From UBA7396 sp047637875 (GTDB lineage: Bacteria; Patescibacteriota; Gracilibacteria; BD1-5; UBA6164): a stretch of DNA of 64,000 nucleotides. The stretch's first letter is position 1, and each line of letters starts with the position of its first letter. Where the stretch lies: the NCBI GenBank assembly GCA_047637875.1, contig JBLJBH010000035.1, forward strand, positions 19,479-83,478, given 5' to 3'. The notes beneath the pieces are model-generated. The model had not been told where the DNA came from, did no database searches, and was given only the letters and a program-made list of their open reading frames with translations. The position numbers were made by a program, and so were the translations under genes. Below, one piece after another: positions 22,487 through 33,363 of this stretch.

Positions 22487-23443
22487 ATGAAACTAATTAT
22501 TCAAATTCCTTGTTTTAATGAGGAAGAAACACTTTTGTCAGTTTTAGAAGAACTTCCTACAAAAATTGAAGGAATTGATGAAATAGAAACTATGATTATA
22601 GATGATGGTTCTAGTGATAAAACTATAGAAATCGCAACAAAGTTTGGAGTTGATTACGTAGTAAAACATATTTGAAATAAATGACTAGGAAATGCTTTTA
22701 AATCATGAGTTCATAAAGCTCTTTTAGAGTGAGCTCATATTTTGGTAAATACTGATTGAGATAATCAATACCCTTCTAAATATATTGCTGATTTAGTAAA
22801 ACCAATTATTGAATGAAATGCTGATATCGTTATGGGAAATAGACAAACTGCTAAAATAACTCATTTTTCTATTATAAAGAAATTTTTTCAGTGGCTTGGA
22901 AGTTTTATGGTAAGACTTCTGTCTGGAACTACTGTTCCTGATAGTGTTTCTGGATTTAGAGCTTATTCTCGTGAAGCACTTTTAAAAATAAATGTAACTT
23001 CAGATTTTTCTTATGCTGTTGATACTCTCATACAAGCTGGAAATAAAAAAATTAAAATTGTAGATGTAAATATCACAACTAACAGACCAACTCGTCCTTC
23101 AAGACTTTTTAAAAATATGTGGCATCACATTTATAAAACTACTCAAATAATGCTTAGAGTGTATTCTATGTACAATCCTTTGAGATTATTTTTCGTGCTT
23201 TGAACTCCATTTTTTGTACTTGGAGTTATAGGTTTAACTAGATTTATGTATTTTTATATGATAAATCCTGTTGATACTGGAAAAGTTCAATCACTTGTGG
23301 TTTCTTGAGCTTTTTTAGCAATTGCTATACAATTTTTTGCTTTATGAATTATTTGAGATTTGATAGCTAAAAACAGAAGACTTATAGAAGATGATTTATA
23401 TCTGACAAAAAAGCAGTATTACGAAAAATTTAAAGGGTATTAA
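22487..23443 (+). CDS. family 2 glycosyltransferase with C-terminal membrane anchor
   Basis: A 318-residue GT-A enzyme like dolichyl- or undecaprenyl-phosphate sugar synthases. It has the N-terminal IPCFNEEETL, the UDP-contacting IIDDGSSDKT, the metal-binding NTDGDNQYP (DxD), and SVSGFRAYSREA typical of this subgroup. Two hydrophobic helices near residues 235-260 and 275-300 anchor it. It likely transfers a sugar to a lipid carrier for glycan assembly. A terminator follows directly, its stem overlapping the stop codon. Confidence 0.87.
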
Positions 23444-23468
23444 AACTTGATTTTTCAAGTTTTTTTTA
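23442..23468 (+). terminator. terminator, copy 1 of 3
   Basis: AAAACTTGA pairs with TCAAGTTTT around TTT, followed by a T tract. The same hairpin recurs at 24002 and 24593, bounding the two toxin-antitoxin cassettes. Confidence 0.85.
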
Positions 23469-23477
23469 TGAGTAAAT

Positions 23478-23505
23478 TTTGCATTTAGGAAAATATATCT
23501 ATAAT
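23478..23505 (+). promoter_or_regulatory. promoter of first toxin-antitoxin pair
   Basis: TTTGCA and TATAAT are separated by 16 bases, 32 bases before the antitoxin start. The same promoter, with nearly the same flanks, precedes the second pair at 24038. Confidence 0.7.
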
Positions 23506-23536
23506 AAAATAAATTTAATTTTTAATTTTTAAAAAT

Positions 23537-23710
23537 ATGTTAAGTCAAGAAGCTATAGAAGATTTAAAAAAAGATTGTACTTTTGAAGAAATTCAACAAA
23601 TACAAGAAAGTTTAAGACATTTTGAAGAAACTTGAATCAGTTATTCAAAAGAAGAGGCTTTTGAAATTGTAAATAATACGGTATTTTCTAAATATAAAGC
23701 TCATGTATAA
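23537..23710 (+). CDS. antitoxin of ParE/RelE-type pair
   Basis: A 57-residue acidic helical protein, size and position typical of a type II antitoxin. I do not recognise its DNA-binding fold; the stretch ISYSKEEAFEIVNN resembles the substrate-mimic tail region of ParD/RelB-like antitoxins. Its stop overlaps the toxin start by 8 bases, consistent with coupled translation. Confidence 0.65.
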
Positions 23711-23972
23711 AGTTATTTTTCTTGATAAAGCTATTAAGAATTTACAAGAAATTTCTTCTTATATTTCTTTAGATAATGCTTTTCAAGCTAAAAAAGTTTT
23801 GGATAGTATATATTCAAGTATTGAGTATTTAGAAGTATTTCCTTATTTATGAAAAGAAAGAAAAGATTGACTTAGAGAAATAGTTTCAAAACACAAATAT
23901 AGAATTTTCTATAAAGTAAAAGAAAATTCAATAATAATAGTTTCAATTTTCAAATATCAAGATTTGTATTAA
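23703..23972 (+). CDS. ParE/RelE-superfamily toxin
   Basis: An 89-residue basic protein with the compact RelE/ParE fold pattern: an N-terminal strand, a helix with KAIKNLQEISSYIS, a helical hairpin, LREIVSKHKYRIFYKV and a final strand with IIIVSIFKYQDLY. The conserved Arg-x-(F/Y)Y of the third strand is present. It overlaps its antitoxin. Such toxins poison gyrase or cleave ribosome-bound mRNA; sequence does not say which. Confidence 0.78.
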
Positions 23973-24001
23973 AAATCACAATTCCCCAACTCCATTGTTT
24001 T
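23973..24001. repeat. worn fragment of AATCCCTCC repeat
   Basis: AATTCCCCAACTCCATTGTTT resembles the repeat fragment AATCCCTCCAACCTCCATTT at 22332 (first 20 bases compared) with several changes. It sits between the first toxin stop and the second terminator copy. Confidence 0.4.
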
Positions 24002-24028
24002 AAAACTTGATTTTTCAAGTTTTTTTTA
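24002..24028 (+). terminator. terminator, copy 2 of 3
   Basis: The hairpin is identical to copy 1 and closes the first toxin-antitoxin transcript. The sequence identity continues for about 80 bases into the next promoter and leader. Confidence 0.85.
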
Positions 24029-24037
24029 TGAGTAAAT

Positions 24038-24065
24038 TTTGCATTTATAAAAATATGTCTATAAT
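24038..24065 (+). promoter_or_regulatory. promoter of second toxin-antitoxin pair
   Basis: TTTGCA and TATAAT with a 16-base spacer, the same arrangement as at 23478, 31 bases before the antitoxin start. Confidence 0.7.
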
Positions 24066-24095
24066 AAAATAAATTTAATTTTTAAAAATTATAAA

Positions 24096-24317
24096 ATGGC
24101 TGTAGCATTATCAAAAAAAGATTTTAAAATTATTTGAAAAAGTATAAAAAATCCAGAAAAAATTATCATTGAATTAGAACAAAAAACTTTAGATTGACTT
24201 GTTTGAACTAAAAAAAGATTAGGGAAAAATAAGTTAGTATCTTCTTGGTTAAATGATAAAAATGCTTGAACTTTAAGTTCCAAAAAAGAAATAAATACTT
24301 TTTTAAATGATTTATAA
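24096..24317 (+). CDS. putative antitoxin of second pair
   Basis: A 73-residue Lys-rich protein whose place, size and promoter match an antitoxin. It shows no sequence likeness to the first antitoxin despite the shared promoter, so the coding parts were exchanged or acquired separately. No known antitoxin family is recognised. It ends one base before the toxin ATG. Confidence 0.5.
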
Positions 24318-24318
24318 A

Positions 24319-24645
24319 ATGTATAAATTAATATATAAATCAAATTTTGAAAAATCACTTAAAAATCTAAAAAAATGAAATATTAAAATTTTTTCAAAAG
24401 TATGAAAAATTCTTGAAATATTGTATGATTGACCTCCTTTTGAAGAAATTTACAATGTTCATGAACTTAGTTGAGATTATAAATGATTTTTTTCTGTAAA
24501 TGTAACTTGAGATTATAGAATAATTTTCACTATAAATAAAATAGAAAAAGAAATTGTTTTATATTTCATTTTGAACTCACAGCGAATTATATTAAAAACT
24601 TGATTTTTCAAGTTTTTTTTATATAAATGATGAAATAATTTTTAA
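24319..24645 (+). CDS. YafQ/RelE-like toxin with extended C terminus
   Basis: A 108-residue RelE-superfamily protein: a Lys-rich helical start, then DGPPFEEIYNVHELSGDYKGF and VTGDYRIIFTI (parts of the YafQ pattern HxLxGxxxG...DxRIIF), then a final strand. Where other members end, this frame runs through the terminator hairpin at 24593-24620 and adds about 15 odd residues (including FFKFFLYKGGNNF) before TAA. This suggests loss of an original stop nearby. RNase activity is expected from the family. Confidence 0.68.
24593..24620 (+). terminator. terminator, copy 3 of 3, inside toxin frame
   Basis: The same AAAACTTGA...TCAAGTTTT stem and T tract. It lies inside the open frame of the second toxin and only 37 bases before the next gene. 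Confidence 0.7.
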
Positions 24646-24656
24646 GAGAATTAATA

Positions 24657-25706
24657 ATGAAAAAAATAATGACTATAGTTTGAACAAGACCAGAACTAAT
24701 TAGGTTAAGTGAAACTATAAAATTACTTGATAATTTTTCAAAACATATTTTTGTTCATACATGACAAAACTTTACTCCAGAATTGCATGATCAATTTTTC
24801 AAAGATTTAGACTTAAGACTTCCAGATTATCAACTCAACAAACAGTGAAAATCTTGATTTGAATTCATTTGAAATATGTACCTAGAAATAGATAAAATAA
24901 TAGAAAAAGAGAAACCAGAAGTAATACTTATACTTTGAGATACAAATTCAGCACTTTCTGCTTATGTAGCAAAAAGAAAAAAAATCTCAGTTTTTCATAT
25001 GGAAGCTGGAAATAGGTGTTATGATGAGAATGTACCAGAAGAAACAAATAGAAAAATAGTTGACTCTCTATCTGAATTTTTATTACCTTATACTCAAAGA
25101 AGTAGAGAAAATTTATTAACTGAATGATATCATCCATCAAAAATAATAGTAATTTGAAATCCAATTACTGAAATAATTTCAAAATATGAAAAACAAATTT
25201 GAAATAGAATCATAAAAGACAACTATATACTTGTTACGCTTCATAGAGATGAAAATGTGACAAATAAAGAAAATCTAGAAAATGTTATAAGTGCATTGAA
25301 TGAAATATCTAATAAATATAAAGTAATACTTTCAGTGCATCCGAAATTAGAAGAAATGCTTGAAAAATTTGATATAAAGTTATCAAATAAGATAGAAGCA
25401 TGTAAACCATTTGGATTTCAAAAATTTTTGAATCTTGAAAAATATGCAAAATGTGTATTATCTGATAGTTGAACGGTTCCAGAAGAATGTTGTATTTTAA
25501 AAACTCCTTGTATATTACTTAGAACTTCTACTGAAAGACCTGAACTACTTGAAAATAATTCAATGATTTTGAGCTGAATAACAAAAGAAGAAATACTTAC
25601 ATCTATGGAAGTAGCAATTAATACAGAAATTGGAGATATTCCAAGTGATTATAAAGATACAAACGTATCACAAAAAATACTAAAATTATTACTCAGACAT
25701 ATTTAA
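24657..25706 (+). CDS. wecB: UDP-GlcNAc 2-epimerase, non-hydrolysing
   Basis: A 349-residue enzyme of the WecB/CapG/WbvD group. It has GTRPELI near the N terminus, VHTGQNFTPELHD, HMEAGNRCYDENVPEETNRK, VTLHRDEN, and the C-terminal LSDSGTVPEE with RTSTERPE. These are the UDP-binding and catalytic elements of the family. It inverts C2 of UDP-HexNAc. The next two genes are a 4,6-dehydratase and a reductase, the trio that makes UDP-L-FucNAc or UDP-L-QuiNAc, so it probably takes their product as substrate. Confidence 0.88.
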
Positions 25707-25725
25707 TACTTAAAATCTTACAAAA

Positions 25726-26721
25726 ATGCAATTAGACTTTAATAATAAAAGAATTCTCATCACTGGATGAACTGGTTCTTGGTGAAATGAACTAACAAAA
25801 CAATTACTTGAAAAATATTCTCCAAAAGAAATCATCATATATTCTAGATGAGAATTAGCTCAAGTATTAATGTGAAGAAAATTTAGTGATTATAAAAACA
25901 TAAAATATATGATTGGTGATGTTAGAGATTTACCAAGACTAACTGAATGTATGAAAAATGTAGATTATGTATTTCATTTAGCAGCACTTAAACATGTTCC
26001 AGTTTGTGAAGATTATCCAGAAGAAAGTGTAAAAACTAATGTAAGTTGAACAGAAAATGTAGTAAAAGCTGCAAAAGCTAACAATGTAAAAGTAGTAATT
26101 GATGTTTCTACTGATAAAGCTTGTAATCCTATAAATGTTTATGGAAGTTGTAAATCATTATGAGAAAAACTAATGATACAAGCAAATGATAATCATTCTG
26201 AAACAAAATTTGTTTGTATAAGAGCTTGAAATGTTATGTGAACAAATGGTTCTATAATACCTTTTTTCAAGGACCTATTAAAAAATACTAATAATCCACT
26301 TCCTATAACAGATACATGAATGACTAGATATTTTATGACTCTGGAAGAAGCTATAGGACTTATTTTTAAAGCAACTGATAATTGTTTTGGGTGAGAAGTT
26401 TTTGTTACAAAAATGCCTGCTTGTAAAATATTAGATTTAGCAAAAGTCTTATCAAATCATTATAGCAAAGAACTAGATTATAAAGTAGTTGGAATAAGAC
26501 CTGGTGAAAAACTTCATGAAGAATTAGTTTCTGAATATGAAGCTGTAAATACTGTTGAAGATGAAAACTTTAGAATTATTCTTCCTATGACAAAGAAACT
26601 TGATGAAAAATACAAAAATCATACAAAAATGAAAGAAGAAAAATATACTTCAAATGATATTTTGATGAATGAAGATGAAATAAGAACAATGCTTAAGAAT
26701 GGTTGATTTTTAAATGATTAA
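25726..26721 (+). CDS. UDP-GlcNAc 4,6-dehydratase (CapE/PseB family)
   Basis: A 331-residue short-chain dehydrogenase. It has the NAD site ILITGGTGSWG, then HLAALKHVP, then STDKACNPINVYG with Tyr and the following Lys as the YxxxK pair, and a late VGIRPGEKLHEEL typical of the family. It removes water from UDP-GlcNAc and inverts C5. The Tyr resembles PseB/FlaA1, while the operon (2-epimerase before, RmlD-like reductase after) resembles CapE/WbvB. The last part (NTVEDENFRIILP) matches the usual substrate-binding end. Confidence 0.87.
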
Positions 26722-26732
26722 TAATTTTAAAA

Positions 26733-27494
26733 ATGTTGAATGAATCAAAAATACTTATAACATGATGAACAGGTAGACTTGGGAAAGCTTTTAAAAAAAT
26801 ATTCCCAAATGCGATATATCCTACCAGAAATGATATGGATATAAATAATATCGAAATTATAAGAAATTTTATAAAAAAATCTAATCCTGAAATAATTATA
26901 CATTTAGCAGCTCTAGCTTCTATTCCAAAATGCGAAGAAAATAAAACTTTAGCTTGGAATACTAATGTGGTAGCAACGAGAAATATAGCTGAAATAGCAA
27001 AAAAACTATGAGTTAAAAAATTTATATACTTGCAATCTGCTTGTATATTTTCTTGAGAAGATGATTTTATGTATGATGAAGATAGTATTCCTTCTCCAAA
27101 ACATTATTATGGAATGACTAAATTAGTTGCTGAAGAAATTATAAAATCTTATAATTCTGATGATTTTCAAACTATAATAGCTAGAACAAATTTCACTACT
27201 ATGCCTTGGGAATACCCAAAAGCTTTTACAGATAGATTTTGAACCTATCTATTTGCTCAATGAGTAGTAAAATGAATTAAAGAAATACTAGAATCAGAAA
27301 CTAAATTACCAATTATTCATATTTGCTGAGATAAAGAAATATCTATGTATGAGTATGCTTGCCTTGGTTGAAGTAGTGTTGAACCTATGACTATAGCAGA
27401 TTATAATTGACCTGCTTTAACTAAAAAAATGTCTCTTACAACGAAATATTGGCATACTTATAAAATAGAAGATAGTGATTTTAATGATAATTAA
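26733..27494 (+). CDS. RmlD-like nucleotide-sugar reductase
   Basis: A 253-residue short-chain dehydrogenase with ILITGGTGRLG, IIHLAALASIPKCEE, the YYGMTK catalytic Tyr/Lys motif, and ARTNFTTMPW. The form resembles dTDP-4-dehydrorhamnose reductase. In V. cholerae O37 an RmlD-like protein (WbvR) makes UDP-L-QuiNAc with a dehydratase and a 2-epimerase; the same trio is present here. The cupin domain found in CapF is absent. It starts 11 bases after the dehydratase. Confidence 0.8.
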
Positions 27495-27500
27495 ATAAAT

Positions 27501-28247
27501 ATGAAAAAAATAACTTATATAAATTCTCCTGAAAAATTTTTAAATATAGTTTCAAAAAAAATAAAACAAACAGATATTGTTTTAGATATTTGATGTTGAA
27601 TAAATCCTCAAAAATATATTAAACCTGTATTACATATTTGCGCTGAACCATATGAACAATATGCTGAACACTTATTACAAAAAATATGAAACAAGTGAAA
27701 ATTTTTTGTTGTTTTAAAACAAAAATGGAATGAAGTTATAAAAACAATTCCAAAAAATGGGGTTGATACAGTTATAACGTTAGATGTAATTGAACACTTG
27801 GAAAAAGAAGAATGACTTGAAATTTTAAAAAATACTATTCCATTAGCAAGAAAACAAGTAGTAATATTTACACCATATTGATTTTTACCACAAGAAGTAC
27901 CAGAATGAATGAAAGATGCATGGTGACTTGATTGATCTGAATGGCAAAAACATAAATCAGGTTGGACTGAAAAAGATTTTAGTGACGAATGGGAAATTTA
28001 TATATGTCCTGAATTTCATTTTTATGATGCAATAACAAATGAAAAATTTGAAAAACCATACTGAGCAATGTTTGCAATATTAAATAAAAATGAATACTCA
28101 AAATATAATATATATAGTTTTACAAGAGATATTTATGGATTTTTAACTCATACTCTTCCATTATACTTCAGAACTAACAATATTTTATACAATCCATTAT
28201 TAAAATTAATTTATAGAAAAATATTTTTAAAAATAATTAAAAAATAA
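27501..28247 (+). CDS. class I SAM-dependent methyltransferase
   Basis: A 248-residue protein with SAM-binding motif I VLDIGCGINPQ, an acidic strand end at ICAEPY, and DTVITLDVIEHLEKEE (motif II/post-II) typical of methyltransferases acting on sugars or lipids. The C-terminal 60 residues include hydrophobic stretches that may touch the membrane. Its stop shares bases with the next start (TAATG), so translation is probably coupled. Its location suggests methylation of a surface glycan. Confidence 0.8.
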
Positions 28248-29149
28248 TGTTTAATCCAAAAGTATCTATAATAATTCCCGTTTATAACTGATCTAATTAT
28301 CTATCTGAAGCTATTGAAAGTGCTTTAGCTCAAACATATAATAATATAGAAATAATTGTTATAAATGATGGATCAAATGATAATTGAGTAACTGAAAAAA
28401 TTGCTCTTTCTTTTGGTAATAAAATAAATTATATTTACAAAGAAAATTGATGAGTTGCCACTGCTTTGAATTTATGAATAGAAAAAGCTAGTTGAGAATA
28501 TATTTCTTGGCTTAGTCATGATGATTTATATTATCCAAATAAAATTGAAGAACAAGTAAAAACATTAGAATGATTAGAAGATAAAAATACAATTATATAT
28601 AGTAATTTCGAGTTTTTTTATGATGATAAAAAATTATCCGAAATAAATCCAAATTCAAATTACATGAAAGATGAAAATTTATTATATAATTGTATTTTTA
28701 GAAAATACCCTCTACAATGATGTTCTTTATTAATTAAAAAAGATATTTTCAAAAAAATATGATTTTTTAATTTAGATTATAAATGTGTCCAAGATTATGA
28801 TATGTGGTTAAGAATGTTATCAAATAAAATAAAATTTAAATATAATAATAAGATTCTTATAAAATATAGAAGACATGAGGCTCAATGAAGTATTGCACTA
28901 AATAATAAATGTTTTAAAGAAGAATACAAATTCATATATAACATGTCTAATATTTTCAGTAAGTTTAGTTTAAATGATATTTTAAAATCTTCTCCTAATA
29001 ATGAATATAAAATAGTATTGTTTTTAAAAATAATAAAATCATTTTATTTATCAGTACTTATATTTTTTATAATTAATTTTGTAAAAAAAGTTTGATTATA
29101 CTGATATTTTTCACCTCTTTGGAGAAAATACATATTAAAACAAAAATAA
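28247..29149 (+). CDS. family 2 glycosyltransferase, copy A
   Basis: A 300-residue GT-A enzyme. It has VSIIIPVYNGSNYLSEAI, VINDGSND and SWLSHDDLYYPNK, where the DD is the metal-binding element, then GCSLLIKKDIF and QDYDMWLRM for acceptor binding. The first 115 residues are nearly identical to those of the enzyme at 30300, while the remainder differs. A hydrophobic C-terminal segment (VLIFFIINFV) may anchor it. Confidence 0.88.
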
Positions 29150-29150
29150 T

Positions 29151-30293
29151 ATGAAAAAAATACTTCACATAAATCCTCAACTTAAGATTATTTGATGAAT
29201 GGAAAGATATATAGAACAATTCTATATGTCTTTTTGTGATAATTATAATATATATGCTCTAAGTTTAGAAAAACATAATATTAATTTAAGTTTACCTAAA
29301 GAAAAAATATTTTCTCTTGATGAAGAAATAAATAATTCTCTTACAGCAAAAATTAAAAAATTATTTTTTAGAAGTAGAAATATAGCTAAATTTTGTAATA
29401 AAAATAATATTGATATAAGTATTTCGCACTGAGATATAGCAAATTTATTTAATATAATTAGTAAACTTTTTTGAAATAAATCAAAAATTATAATAATACT
29501 TCATAATGCTTTTGATAAAGATTTACTTTGAACTCCTTTATATTTACTTTGCAAATTTGTATACAAATATGCTGATGAAATTATATCTGTTTCAAAAGAA
29601 TTATCTGAAGATATAAAAAAACAAATAAATACTGAAAAAATAAAAACTATATATAATCCTTTTGATTTTGAAAAAATAGAAATCTTGAAAAAGGAAAAAG
29701 TAGAAGAAAATATAGAAACTATATTAAATAATTGAAAAATTAACTTTTGTAATGTAGCGAGATTAGCTTCTTATAAAAAACAAGACTTAATTATAGATTC
29801 TTTTTATGAATATTATAAAATTAATAAAAATATTCAATTATTTTTTATATGAGATTGAGATGAAAAATATAAAACTTTACTTCAAGAAAAAATAACTAAA
29901 TACTGACTAAACAAAACAATATTTTTTCTTTGATATAAAATCAATGTTTATAAATATATAAAATCAATGAATTACTATTTATATTTATCTTGACTACAAG
30001 AATGATTTGGAAGATGACTTATAGATTCTTTATCTTGTTGAGTTCCTATTTTAACTCATGATTATAAATATTGAGCAAAAGAAATAATTAGAAATGATAC
30101 AAATTTTACAGATTGTAGAAATATAGAAATTCATGAAAATGGTATTTTAACTCCATATATGGATAAAGAAAAATATATTGAAGCTATGCAACTTTTATTT
30201 GAAACAAGATTTGATAAAGAAAAAATTATAGAAAATATGAAAAAGTATAATATTGAAAACTTTAAGGAAGATTGGAATTTAATTTTAAGATAA
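29151..30293 (+). CDS. GT-B (family 4-type) glycosyltransferase
   Basis: A 380-residue enzyme with two Rossmann-like halves. The N-terminal half starts KKILHINPQLKIIGGMERYIEQ. The C-terminal half has VARLASYKKQDLI and the donor-binding SGLQEGFGRGLIDSLSCG with the E-x7-E pattern partly kept. It starts one base after the GT2 gene. The donor sugar is unknown. Confidence 0.8.
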
Positions 30294-30299
30294 TAAAAT

Positions 30300-31178
30300 A
30301 TGTTTAATCCAAAAGTATCCATAATAATCCCCGTTTATAACTGATCTAATTATCTTTCTGAAGCAATTGAAAGCGCTTTGGCTCAAACATATGATAATAT
30401 AGAAATAATTGTTATAAATGATGGTTCAAATGATAACTCTAGCACTGAAAAAATTGCTCTTTCTTTTGGTGATAAAATAAATTATATTTACAAAGAAAAT
30501 TGATGAGTTGCTACTGCTTTGAATTTATGAATTGAAAAAGCAACTTGAGAATATATTTCTTGGTTAAGTCATGATGATTTGTATCATCCAAATAAGATTA
30601 AAGAAGCAGTATTATTATTAAATAAATTGAATTGAAAAAATATAATTTTTAATGATTATGAATTAATAGATAAAGATAAAAAAACTATCAATATTTTAAA
30701 AAGTCCTACAAAAAATGAAGATATATTTTTTAAATTAATATCAAATAAATTTGCTCTTAATTGATGTACTTTACTTATACCAAAAAAAACATTTTTGGAA
30801 GTATGATATTTTGATAAAGATTTAAAAACAACTCAGGATTACAATATGTGGATTAGAATGATAAAATGATGATATAGATTTGTAAATCTACCAATTGTTT
30901 TAACAAAATATAGAATACATGAAAATCAAGATAGTATAAAAAAGAAAGAGTTATTTTATAAAGAAATAAAAGATGCTCAAAATTATGTTTTAAATAATTT
31001 TTCGTTAGAAGAATTAAAAAATAATTCTTGATTTAAATATAATAAATATTTATTTTTTATATATTTAAAATTAATTTTCTTTAAACAAAATATATTATGA
31101 AATATCACAATTCTCACTCAAAAAATATGAATCTATAAATTAATTGCTCCAATTTATAGAAAAATTTTTATAAAATAA
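30300..31178 (+). CDS. family 2 glycosyltransferase, copy B
   Basis: A 292-residue GT-A enzyme. The N-terminal domain (residues 1 to about 118) is almost the same as copy A at 28247, including VSIIIPVYNGSNYLSEAIE and SWLSHDDLYHPNK. The C-terminal acceptor domain, with GCTLLIPKKTF and TQDYNMWIRM, is diverged. This fits a duplication followed by divergence or later gene conversion of the donor domain. It is the last gene of the rightward run and ends in a bidirectional terminator. Confidence 0.88.
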
Positions 31179-31208
31179 AAGAATAAACAAAAATTTGTTT
31201 ATTCTTTT
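31177..31208. terminator. bidirectional terminator between glycosyltransferase genes
   Basis: AAAAGAATAAACAAA pairs with TTTGTTTATTCTTTT around two bases. It contains the end of the plus-strand stop codon (31176-31178) and the whole stop of the minus-strand gene (31199-31201). Confidence 0.85.
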
Positions 31209-32158
31209 ATTTTATTTAATAAATCATTTATTATGTTTTCTTTTTTATAATTTAATGAAAAATTATAGGAAAAATCTGAATAAAAATCATAATTATTTAT
31301 AATTTCTCAAAATTTTTGTTCGAAATTATCAGTTATAAATTCTTTTGGATAAATATAATCCCATAAATCATTATCTATTAATATAATAGGTTTTCAATAA
31401 CTACAAGCTTCCATTATAACTCATCACCAAGTTTCAAGATTACTAGAATAAACAAAAATATCTGATTCAATATATAAATTATTTAGTTCTTCTTTTAGTA
31501 AAAAATCATATATTTCTATATTTAAATTATCACCTTTTTTTAATGAATTTATTTTATCAATTATTATTTTTTTATTATCTATATTTCAAGGTAAAACAAT
31601 TTTCCAAGTTAAATTTAAATTTTTTAGTTTAACTATTTCTTTTGCTAAATCATAAACTCAAATTCATTTTTCATAAAAATTAGCACTTGATATGGTTAAT
31701 AATTTAATATTATCCAATTTAATATTATTTTTAGATTTATTAAAATTTGATATAAATAATTTTGAAATAATTATTTTAAAATTATATTTTTCTCTAAAAT
31801 TAAGCTTATCTGCTAAATAATAACTAGTTAATATTATCTTATCGCAAAATCATAAATTTAATTCTGCTAGGTAAAGAAATTTAACTCATAATCATTTATT
31901 TTTCCTTTCAATTTTATAATTTCAATGAAGATTAAAAAAGTATTTTTTTGCTCATATTGGCTTAAATAAAAACGGTATTATAGAAAAAATAATATCTGTT
32001 TTTATAAAATGAAGTTTTATATAACAGGTTAATGAATTACAAAAATAAACATCATAAATATCAGAATGATTTTCAATTAAATATTCTGATATTTCTTTAT
32101 AATAAAAATAAGTTCCTCACTCATTTTTTGGTGCAAGAAAATATATTTTCTTTTTCAT
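31199..32158 (-). CDS. GT-B glycosyltransferase
   Basis: A 319-residue enzyme beginning KKKIYFLAPKNEGGTYFYY, with the donor site SSNLETWGGVIMEACSYGKPI near residues 250-270, the E-x7-E region of family 4 enzymes. Its start overlaps the stop of the upstream gene (TAATG), so the two are translated together. Shorter than most GT4 enzymes, mainly in the N-terminal half. Confidence 0.76.
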
Positions 32159-33354
32159 TACTTAATTAAATTATATAGATTTAAAATATTTTGTTCCCGA
32201 TTAAATTTTTCTTTTATTATTTCTTTATTTACTTTAGCAAAATCTTCTTTTTTATCAATATTATCTAAAACTTTTATTATTCAATTTTTAAAAGTTTCAA
32301 TTTTATCATCACTTAACAAAACACCATTTTCTCAATCTTTTATAACTTCCAGAGCTCATTCGTAAGGTGTTGCAATTATAAAACATCAAAGTTGCATAGC
32401 TTGAAGTAATGTAGTAGCAAGTCATCATCCAGGACTTGATGTGTGAAAATGTATATAAAATTGTTTTTGTAAAAGTAATGCTTCTTCAAAAGATTTAGAT
32501 CAAGTAAAATATATTTTATTTTCTATATCTATATTTTTTAAATTTTTTAATTCCTCTCAATTTCAAACTATTACTATTTGAATTTTATTTTTTATATTAT
32601 TTGGTAATAAATAATAAGCTTTTATTAAACTATCTACATTTTTCCATTTTAATATCCTTCAAACAAATCAGATTATAATTTTTCAATCAAATTTTTCTTT
32701 TAAATTTTCAATATTTTTATTATCATCTAAATTTATTTCAAGTCATCTATAAATAACCTGAACTTCCCTATATATAAACTCATTTTGTACAAAGTTTTTA
32801 CAAGCTTGACTAATAGCTATTATTTTATCAGAATATTTAAAAATCCAAGCTCAAATAATTCTATCATAAATATATGAAATTTTACTTTTAAATTTACTTC
32901 AAAGTTTTACATAATCACTCCCGTGTTCTATATGAATCCATTTTAATTTATTTTTTATAGCAAAAATTCATCAAAATAAACTAGGTAAAAAAAATCTAGT
33001 ATGAGTTATAACTCTTATATTTTTATTTTGTTGTAAATATAATTTTAAATATTTAAAAATAAGTATAGTTTTTTTATCCCCAAATTTATATATAGGAAAA
33101 TTATTTATTATTTCAAAACTTGGAATAACTAAATGTATAATATTATTTTCTTTGTATCAAATAATTTCATTTTCAAAAATTATTATCTCACCTTTTTCTA
33201 TCTTACTACCTTGTTCAAAATCTGTAATAACATTTATAAAATCTCAGAAATTATTTTTAATCCAGTTAATTCAAATTTCTTCTCAAACAGTTTCCACTCA
33301 TCATTTATGTGGTGGAAAATAAGGTAAAAATTGAATAATATTTATTTTTTGCAT
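32158..33354 (-). CDS. GT-B (family 4) glycosyltransferase
   Basis: A 398-residue enzyme. The N-terminal acceptor domain opens INIIQFLPYFPPHKGGVETV, the glycine-rich loop of GT4 enzymes, and the C-terminal domain has GFVGRILKWKNVDSLIKAY and HTSSPGGGLATTLLQAMQLG followed by DGENGVL. All donor-binding landmarks are present. It lies 9 bases after the phosphomannomutase-like gene and is coupled to the next glycosyltransferase. Confidence 0.86.
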
Positions 33355-33363
33355 ATATCTTAT

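Noticed and set aside
23442..24620. The repeated hairpin-leader modules as a CRISPR array
   Set aside because: Only two to three copies, spaced by whole genes rather than by short unique spacers, and each acts as terminator plus promoter; no cas genes.
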